Shown here: positions 55,830-64,000 of the stretch, one piece after another | Position numbering within the stretch: the stretch's first letter is position 1 | How the letters are laid out: the number at the start of each line of letters is the position of its first letter | Source: Apostichopus japonicus | Lineage: Eukaryota > Echinodermata > Holothuroidea > Aspidochirotida > Stichopodidae | DNA: 64,000 bases | Direction of reading: 5' to 3' | NCBI RefSeq assembly: GCF_037975245.1 | Contig: NC_092572.1 | Span: forward strand, 558,001-622,000 | Program-made: the position numbers and the translations under genes | Notes under the pieces: generated by a model | Told to the model about the DNA's origin: nothing | Seen by the model: the letters and a program-made list of their open reading frames with translations, nothing else | Databases searched by the model: none

Positions 55830-56554
55830 GGATACAATGCTCATGTAACGATGTAAAAGTGAAATCAGCTTATTAATAGGGTAATATTATAACCGTAAAA
55901 CACAACGGAAACGTAATCTTTCACTTACTATTTAAATTACTAACATCCCCAGCGTTTGATGTACTGATTTATTTCAGTCCATGATTTCCTTGTCATTGTT
56001 CGACTGAAGTATTTCTTTTATTTCTTTTGGCAAAATCACTTACAGGAAGATAACATGGAATAAACTTAATTGAATGGTATTGGTATCGTTTTACGCTCAT
56101 ACTGAAATATGACGGATAATCTCACCTGACTCAGGGGTGAGAACAATCCAAGGGTTTTCATTGTAAACATTGCGTGTAGTGTTGTTACCGAATGTAACCT
56201 TTGTTTAAAATATTGAAGAAGACAAATTTGGATATTTTGTCAACCTTCATGAAAAAATATCTCATTTCTTTCCTACGTAAAGAAGTAGCGCCCAAGCACG
56301 GACGGAACACGAGACAACATACTTTCAATTTCTGTTTCCGATTGTGTTGGGCGAGTACTGTACCCGATACAAGATGACGTATGATAACTAATGCAACATA
56401 CTTTCACTATACATCATATGTAAACAAATGGTGGACTAGGCGTTGCTATATCGACAGACAGTTAACGTATTAATTAAGTGGACTCGGTGTGTTATTGGTA
56501 AGTAAAACATGACAACAGTAAGATGACGACATGTCAGGACTTATTTTGAGACAA
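55830..56554. other. Upstream region of gene 3, nothing specific recognised
   Basis: Intergenic sequence with no exon or repeat that I can support. Confidence 0.4.
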
Positions 56555-57020
<466 letters not shown>

Positions 57021-57027
57021 ATATATG

Positions 57028-57085
57028 ATTGAAAATCGTAATGAGTTGGAAAATGAGAGAACAGTGAAAAAACTTCCAGCCTAAT
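57028..57085 (-). mobile_element. 5'-truncated copy of the same SINE
   Basis: The minus strand reads GGCTGGAAGTTTTTTCACTG, TTCTCTCATTTTCCAACTCA, TTACGATTTTCA and then the TA tract: the same 3' body as 56675-56740 without the tRNA head. Confidence 0.75.
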
Positions 57086-57089
57086 TTTA

Positions 57090-59494
57090 TTTCAATGTGT
57101 TATATTTTAATATCAAGAATGTATCTACTAGTGTAAGGGCTAAGATAAGGATGACAGTAATCAATCAATGAAAGGTAATGCAATGTTTGTTACGCAATAC
57201 AATAATTATTTACAATTCGTTAGCTAACAACACCTTTTCCAATAGTTTAAAACGTCCAATTTACAATGAGAGTACAATTTTCCCGTTTCACTTTTAACGA
57301 GGGGTTACATTGCTCCCCCATTGTTACACGTTTAGCACATGCATTTGACAAAGCAACAAAGAACATAATTGAACTGCCTTCGTATGTATTATTGGTTTGC
57401 CCTTACTTGTAGTATCTGTATAACTGTATTAGCATGAATATGGCTTTGGTCCTTCTTCCACGCAATGAAGCAATGACTGCTGGTTAGGATGATGTTCATG
57501 TGTGACAAACATGCATCTTCCAGAGTGAATTTTGTTAAGATATTTTCAATGCAAACTATATTAGAGGTTTCACTGACTAATTCAATCTTCAGTTCTTTTG
57601 ATGACGGTAACATTAAGAGATTGTAATATTTTTGGTGATGACGTTGACATTGACTATGGAAATAACGAGAAAGAAGGCAATAAAGATGATGTTAAACACG
57701 AGGGTTATGAACACGTAGACGATTATAATGGTGATGATATTTCTTCCTTCTTTTTCCTCCTTCGGACAACTATCACTGTGATCAGATTGAATTTTAAAAT
57801 GGGGATCACTTCATCAATTTTCCCAAATGTTTTCGACCATGGTAACTAGTTTTGCAATGACATGTTGAAGGCTAAGATAAATAATTAACTCACCCCCAAA
57901 CTTATGTTACTTTGCTCCTTCGATATTCCGCAATTCGCAGTGTCCGCTCGAAGTTCGGGTCCAAACAAAGATGGCGGCGCCTAACGATATCTTCACGTGT
58001 GTACAGTAAAACGTGGCTCACGTAATGGAGCCTCCATTCAGACTGACACTAAATCCAGGCCCGTCCTTCGTAGTAACTCACTGCTCTTCCTAACTGATAA
58101 ATGTTGATGATGATGATGTGGGCAAGTCCATTATGCAAAAGGGTGATGATCACTACAGACATAATGTACTAAAAACGTACTAAAAAAATCGTTTCACAGT
58201 GACTATCAAACCAGATTCACAAATTGAGTATTATCACGTGCTGGTATGGTCTTATCATGTGCTGGTATGGTCTTTCGCAACAATTTCATATTGACCTAAC
58301 AAACAAATCTTATCTGCGTACTGTTAACTCGAACCTGGTCATCCCTTAATGAAGTGTAGATATGGAAGACGGACATCAGAGAAAGTTATTATTTTTAACG
58401 ACCTTGTAATATTTGGACGATATTCTGAACAAGTGTTATGTAAATAAGTTTTACTGATTATTTTATATCACCTTATTACTGGACATAAAATATATCTCAC
58501 ATCCAGTACTGGGTTATCCATATTACCACGTGATGTTTTTGGTTTCGAATGTCACAAAGCAATGCTCTCACAGTCGTTCAGTTCACGTCATGTTACATAG
58601 CTTATGATTTCACATCTTGTCGGTATAATTCGTGCAATATTTTAAAGATATTTATAAGTTTTTTTTGTAGCAATACGCAAAATATCACATTTTTGTATTC
58701 CTTGCCGAAGGCCAAAGGAATATATGCGATGATGATGGCGTGTGTATGTGACGCTTACTCGATATCTCAATAATTGAGACTTCGATTAAATTCATAACTA
58801 ACATGTGGGTAACCCATATTTGGTAGAAAAACCTATTTGTTTTTGTAAAAGTAAAAGGTCATTCCAGGTCATCAGAGGTCAAAATGTTATAATCTTTTAA
58901 ACTGCTTGTAGGCAAGATATCTTAGGAAGGGTGACTAGGAGGAAAAACAATGACTCTTGAAGTAATATCTTGTTGATGTACCGACTTAGCATGTGGATTG
59001 CCCTTGGTAATAATAAAAGTCTCTGTGGAATTCCATACGGGTCAAATTTCAAAATTGGTAGTTTTATGAAAACCCATTCTACGGTACCTATAATATGGAT
59101 CATACTGTCATCACGTAGATATTTTAACACTATCATCATGATGCACAAGTCTATATCATTCCATCGTCCGCAGTAGGCATCCATAAAAAATGTAAAAAAA
59201 AAATTAATGTAGGAACAAAACCGACGAAATCTAAGCTGACAAGCTGACAAAGCATATATCTTCCACTTGCACTTGGTGTTGAGAGAAAATCTCTGCAATA
59301 AAAATCATGGCAGCGATAACAGCAAATTTGTCTCAAACTCCTTCAATTGTGGTATATTTTGCAAATAATGATCGATAACATGCAGAAAAAAAAATACCTC
59401 AAGTAATAATTTAGGAGATGTTTGGCCACCTTAAGTGTTTTGGTATTCTGACACGAACACTTTCTCTTCACGTGTTTGTATTAACGAACCTAAT
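57090..59494. other. No gene confirmed; low-level regulatory-type motifs
   Basis: A locally CG-richer stretch at 57,930-58,080 contains AAGATGGCGGC (57968-57978), a YY1-type promoter motif, followed by a 12-codon ATG frame. A promoter or first exon is possible but unproven. 58,650-59,300 looks like an old dispersed element; its 133-aa minus-strand frame has no recognised domain. Confidence 0.35.
58856..58881 (+). promoter_or_regulatory. Three AGGTCA half-sites spaced by 4 (double DR4)
   Basis: AGGTCA, TTCC, AGGTCA, TCAG, AGGTCA: three perfect nuclear-receptor half-sites in direct repeat with four-base spacers, a 10-base period. DR4 is the arrangement bound by thyroid-hormone- and LXR-type heterodimers in vertebrates. 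It probably sits in an old repetitive element. Function is untested. Confidence 0.35.
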
Positions 59495-59742
59495 GGGAGT
59501 GTTAGCTCAGTAGTTAACGCCGGTGCCTTCCAATCACAAGGTCTCCAGTTCGAGTCACTCCAAGATTAATGTAAGTCGTCCAGTTACAGAGTTGTTGACA
59601 ATTGACAATTCATAATCATGGACGTTAAATATGAATCTAAAAGACTGACTTCGGTCAACTTGCGGCTTTGATAAGCCAATGAGGCTTCTTCGCGAGTTCC
59701 TGCTCTCAGGAGGATCCAAAATACATACATACATACATACAT
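59495..59742 (+). mobile_element. tRNA-derived SINE with ATAC tail
   Basis: Starts GGGAGTGTTAGCTCAGTAG (A box TAGCTCAGTAG), then CCGGTGCCTTCCAATCACAA, B-box-like AGTTCGAGTCA, a body with GACTTCGGTCAACTTGCGG and GAGTTCCTGCTCTC, and a tail of ATAC repeats. A second copy of the family is at 29990-30194. Confidence 0.85.
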
Positions 59743-62204
59743 ATTATGCTACCGTTGTTAGTGTATGACATAGTGAAGCCTTACCAACTCGACAGTTCCA
59801 TGCTTTGTCGTCAAAAATGTTTTACATAAATGACAGTTAATCGTGTACTTCGAGCTGGATTTTTTGCATATCAACTCTAAAGAGGTTTTGTGCCATTAAG
59901 TAATGAATTTCAAAATCACAAAACTTGGAATAAAGTGTTTACACATTGTTACAGTTCTGTTTGTAATAATCATGTAATGGTCTTATATTTTAACTTCAGA
60001 TGGGGATGTCCACATCTTTACTGTAAGCAGTCTACTTGGACCGCTGGTACTATACTTTATTGTGTATGGGGGTTGTCTGCGCATAACCAAGCCGCCATGA
60101 TATCGATGTTTAATAAACATTTTTCATTGGTTTATAAATGCTCCTTGATGTTTGTGCACAACCTCTGCAAATGAAAATGCCGGAAAAAAAAACATGCATA
60201 TAGCGAACCATTTTACACATTTACTTCCCATTGAGCTAGGATAGCTTTATCTGCTTGTAAAGATAGCCTTGCTAATATCGAGGTTTGACTAGCCCACGAG
60301 TCACTCGCCAAACTGTCGAGCGAAGTGCATTTCCTATTTGCCAACGCTTAAATTCGCCAACGCTAATGGCGAGTTGGCGACCGCGCTGAATTCCACGTTG
60401 CTGAGCTCCTCTAGCTCTCTCTGACCAGTGTTCTTGTCATACGCACGAAGGTTTTGATATGTCCGGTGCGGTCCTACTAAAACCCGCCTGAACACGCCTG
60501 GTGCAAACGCAGTCGGCGTAACATAATTGTCATATTGTTTTTGATAAAGGTCAAAGCTCAGTTTGGGTCAATACAGCTCAAACTGTTAATACCCTACAAA
60601 CATCATATATCCAAAACTCTCACTTTGAAACCAAAGCAATTACAAAATATCTGCAATGAGCAAATAATCACTAAGTCTTGTATTACGTTCGAGTCTCCCT
60701 TTAAACCGGATCATTGGCGGCAGAGTGCTCTTGTATCAGTTATTTTCATTTTAATGTGCACACATCAAAGAAGAACATTAGGGCGGCGGTCCCCATGGCT
60801 CAATACATTCATAGTCACGAACGGTACCATATTTTCATACTATTTAATGAATTTGATATTACATACTGAAATGCAAGGTCTTTGTTTAAATACACCGATC
60901 ATCAAGGACATGGTAGCTGCGATCGATTTATCTTAACCACAATTTCTAGTTAATTGTGGTATTCGAAATCCGGGTTGACCAATGATGTTAATTTGTAGTC
61001 CTTCAAGGCGGAAGCATTAAATATTAAGACACAGTGCAATCAATGCACATTGTTTTGAAGATTTATCTCAGTTGTAATTCCACTGATTGTGTAGATGAGG
61101 CACTACGATTAAGTGTAGATGACTAAACACAATTACAGCTGCACATACACATGTTAAAAGCATTTCAATAGTATGATGCGTTCAGTACCCTCTCTACAGA
61201 GGATAACGAAGGTTCTCACACCAGCCTTAGATCGTTTCGTGTGAATGTATTGTTCCATTCAATATGTGTGAGATACGGTGCTTTAACCTAAATATCTGAG
61301 CATTTTTCACTTTCACAGGGCGCGTGTTTATCCTCGACGATTGATAAGTCTTCTTAAAGGATGATAAGGTGTTAAGTAAAATATTCATGTTCTTAAAAAT
61401 TTAGAAGCAAACACAAGTGCTGGTAGGATTGACACAAATAAACTCTACTTAAACCATGACACGGAGGGGGTTTGTTTCATTACCGTGCATAAAATGTTTT
61501 ATCTAATACTTAATCCTAACCAATTCTCACGAACTTGTATTGAACGTTGCGATTCTTTTGGCCTTAATTTGTGGTATATTTACTATATAATGCTACGTTA
61601 TACAGCGTGAACAAAAAGGTATCTTCTTTGACATCTAAGTAAATATTCGACATTATATCTTAAGTAAACCTTTTACCAGGACACCATCACCTTCCAGAGT
61701 AATCTCCCTGTATTAGTCGAGGGTTAAGCCAGTCAAAACAGATTACATTCTATCAACTATATCTCCAGTTGGAGCAAAATATTGAGATTAGGTTATCAAG
61801 TTGCATTCTGAAATATATTTCGTTTCAATAAAATTGTCAAATTGTATGTTAACAATTACCTGCTAAATATTTTGGAACGTTAGTCAGATTTTGCCTCAAA
61901 TGTGGCTGTACAACCCAGTGAAATTGGGTTATGTGCGAACCGTTAGTAATTTTCGGAGCCCTCGGGCTTTTCAACCCCTATAAATTTAGTCTACAGTCAA
62001 TGTTGCACTTTGAAGTGTAAAGACACATGAGTTTAATATAATTATTGCACATTGCAAGATTAATTCCATGCCCATCTCTGCTGCAGACCATCGATGTTTT
62101 CTGACAACAACTTCGCTTACAGGAAACAGTGTCATTGTTGGTAAAAAAATGATCTACTGACAACGTTATCATAAAGAACGAAAGAGGAACGTGTTTTTAA
62201 CTGT
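59743..62204. other. No gene recognised
   Basis: Contains a CG-rich stretch (60,280-60,520, with CGCCAACGCTAA words), origin unknown. The 133-aa plus-strand frame at 60535-60936 and the Cys-rich 64-aa minus-strand frame at 61978-62172 show no recognised domain or clear splice context. Confidence 0.4.
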
Positions 62205-62490
62205 CAATTGACTCTTGTTATGGAATTGCGCCCTCTATTATTGTCCTGGTAAGCGTCACCGTTAATGTTACACGAAGCATATTATAATAAAGTCACACGA
62301 TGTTAGTATTTAGCAGGCTGTCTGATCATCCTTGCACAGAGAAAGAAAGAATGTTTTAACTCCCAGTCGACTATTTTATTGGACTTGCGCCCTCTATTTT
62401 CACTCTGTTTTTTCTGTTACCAGTAACGTTACACTAAGTATAGTGAGTGTAATTAACACACATGATGTTAGCATTCAGCAGGTTAATTGA
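62205..62490. repeat. Diverged tandem duplication, about 155 bp
   Basis: TTGCGCCCTCTATT recurs at about 62,226 and 62,384. GTAACGTTACAC-like and GATGTTAG.ATT.AGCAGG segments follow in the same order in both copies. Confidence 0.6.
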
Positions 62491-64000
62491 CCTTGTATTG
62501 ACCTGAACGGCTGAAATACATCTATGTCTCGTTAGAAGAGGGAACGTTGTAACAATCTCATATGGAAAGGTGGCGATCATTTGATCCGTGCATAGTCGAC
62601 CTCGGGCCTTAAGTGTGTGTTTTATACCTTCCAAAACGACCGTATCGCGATCTTTTGAACAAAATCAATGTACCGATATCATTTACTGATATCGGCTAAA
62701 ACAAATTACAGTAGTTTAAACATTTCTCTTTCATAATCTTTTAACGAATCATCATTAATCTGAACTTTACTGTATGTCGTTTTCCGATTAAAAAAGTTTA
62801 AATTTTTAGTCCAGTCGGATTTATGTGCTTGCATATTCGTTTATTTTACAAGGACGCTAACTTCAAACTACTCGAATTCTCAGACCGTTTTATCAAACTG
62901 CATGGCTAAACTTGCGCAACTAACTTCAAATTCTGTTCTTTCATATTATATAAGCCTATTTCTGATTGGTTAATGTTCACTGTATGTCTTTTTTCCATCG
63001 AATGAAAGTTTCCGTTAGAAATTTTTCTTCGAAAACCTCATTATAACGCCTCATTATTTATTCATGAGCTACGTCACGAATCAGCTTGTGTATCAACAAC
63101 ATTCTCACTGATGCTTCGTCCGACAACCGTATTGTGATTTCTGAGGTGAATTTCGAAATTTGTTAAGTAATATGCAATGAAATAAGATGACGACATTGCA
63201 ATAAACATAAATTAACAAGCTGAGAATCCTATTTCATAGTTTCCTTTGAAATAGGATGAATATAGTGATATAAATTGCCCACGTAAACGTTTGTAGCGAA
63301 CGTACAGGCCTACCGTGCTTTATGTATTAATGCATATGGTTTCGTACAGTTAGGTTAACACTCGTATGTACGTAGGCTAAAGCTATCGCTAGGACTATCA
63401 CTGGTTGTTTGTTTGGATGATACCACTGTAAGTGGGTAACTCTTTATTTTGCTTTTACAACCAATTGATTTGTAACAAATGTTATTTTCTCAAGTTCGAT
63501 TAAAAGGTGTGCAGACAAATAAATGTATAAACACAACGTCATGTCTCAGTGTTCGTTTACATTCACTGCTATAATTATTTTAGCATCAATTCATTTAGAA
63601 ACAAATACAATCCCCTTGCCGGTAATGGAACAGTCCGCCTGTCAATATGCATATTCATACCGGTGACTCATAACATCGGCGGATTTTAGTCTGTGTGGCT
63701 TTGTAGAGCAAATGCTCTTTTATAGCCTAAACTTTTCCATATGCTAACTGGTCGAACCTCTGTTCTGCATATTGAGCTTATAATACACCAATGCTGTTTT
63801 CTTTCTTTCTCCTTTCACAAACGTATTTTCGTTAAGAGGGGTGCTATATAGTTTCATTAGCTTCATAAGGCAACGTAATCTAAGTAGCTATAAACATATC
63901 TGTAAACATAACAGCGTTCGTGGATCTTATCAAAACTGAACCTGCGTAAAGAAAGAGACCTTTGAATCTGTGTTTTGCTAGAAGACTAGGGAAGAAGCTA
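62490..64000. repeat. Second copy of the 52.9-53.3 kb dispersed repeat, split by an insertion
   Basis: 62,490-62,558 and 63,744-64,000 together match 52,945 to about 53,275. The copy continues past the window edge. Confidence 0.85.
62559..63743. mobile_element. 1,185-bp insertion with CATATGGAAA inverted ends
   Basis: The ends are CATATGGAAAGG and, read inward from the right, CATATGGAAAAG. The related locus at 53,007/53,008 is uninterrupted: flanks AACAATCT and CTAACT join there exactly, so the insertion made no target duplication. No long open frame, so it is non-autonomous. The class is uncertain; DNA transposons without target duplication are known (the Spy group), but an excision footprint or rearrangement is also possible. 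Confidence 0.6.

Noticed and set aside
57971-58009. Start of a plus-strand gene (MAAPNDIFTCVQ)
   Set aside because: Good Kozak and YY1-type context, but the frame stops after 12 codons and no following exon could be shown.
58897-59298. 133-aa minus-strand frame as a gene
   Set aside because: No domain, AT-rich, competing plus-strand frame, and flanks look like an old dispersed repeat.
60535-60936. 133-aa plus-strand frame as a gene
   Set aside because: No recognised domain, signal or splice sites; similar length expected by chance in 64 kb.
61978-62172. Cys-rich 64-aa minus-strand frame as a peptide gene
   Set aside because: The Cys spacing fits no pattern I know, the initiator Met is followed by no signal peptide, and no splice context is visible.

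Overview
The window is AT-rich animal DNA: genes split into short exons with GT-AG introns, tRNA-derived SINEs, a U2 snRNA-headed retro-insertion, DNA-transposon remnants, TA microsatellites and an exceptional load of tandem repeats. No bacterial-type gene is present. Receptor-like kinases with an Ig-type ectodomain plus this repeat load suggest a marine invertebrate; an echinoderm is my guess, but nothing in the window proves it.

The core is a head-to-tail array, all on the minus strand, of single-pass receptors with a tyrosine-kinase-like cytoplasmic domain. Gene 3 (55,781 to 42,211) reads through as a full protein: signal peptide, one Ig-like exon, short stalk, transmembrane (TM) exon, four short juxtamembrane exons, kinase-like domain, and a tail with the motif YEIPIP. 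It has two alternative TM exons. Gene 2 (32,053 to 22,960) and gene 1 (16,716, perhaps 17,610, to 8,624) have the same TM-to-tail exon chain in consistent reading phase, but I could not find convincing signal-peptide or Ig exons for them. A signal-peptide exon at 807-753 starts a further gene (gene 0) that runs off the left edge.

All three kinase-like domains have lost the catalytic residues I can align: HRD is HPG, the catalytic-loop Asn is Lys, DFG is DFC or EFC, the VAIK Lys is absent and the Gly-rich loop is broken. The fold-keeping elements remain (PE of APE, the DVW of subdomain IX, and CW..RPS). They look like conserved receptor pseudokinases rather than decaying kinases, probably scaffolds signalled through conserved tyrosines.

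Layout: 1-450 tandem repeat; 753-807 gene 0 exon 1; 4.4-7.0 kb satellite with a 972-bp higher-order repeat; 8.6-17.6 kb gene 1; 17.9-20.9 kb minisatellites; 23.0-32.1 kb gene 2, with a hAT-type MITE, a hammerhead-ribozyme-like hairpin and a SINE in its introns; 32.1-33.4 kb minisatellite; 33.4-42.2 kb gene-poor, with a U2-headed insertion and a foldback element; 42.2-55.8 kb gene 3; 55.8-64 kb no recognised gene, with SINEs, repeats and a 1,185-bp insertion whose empty site is visible inside gene 3.
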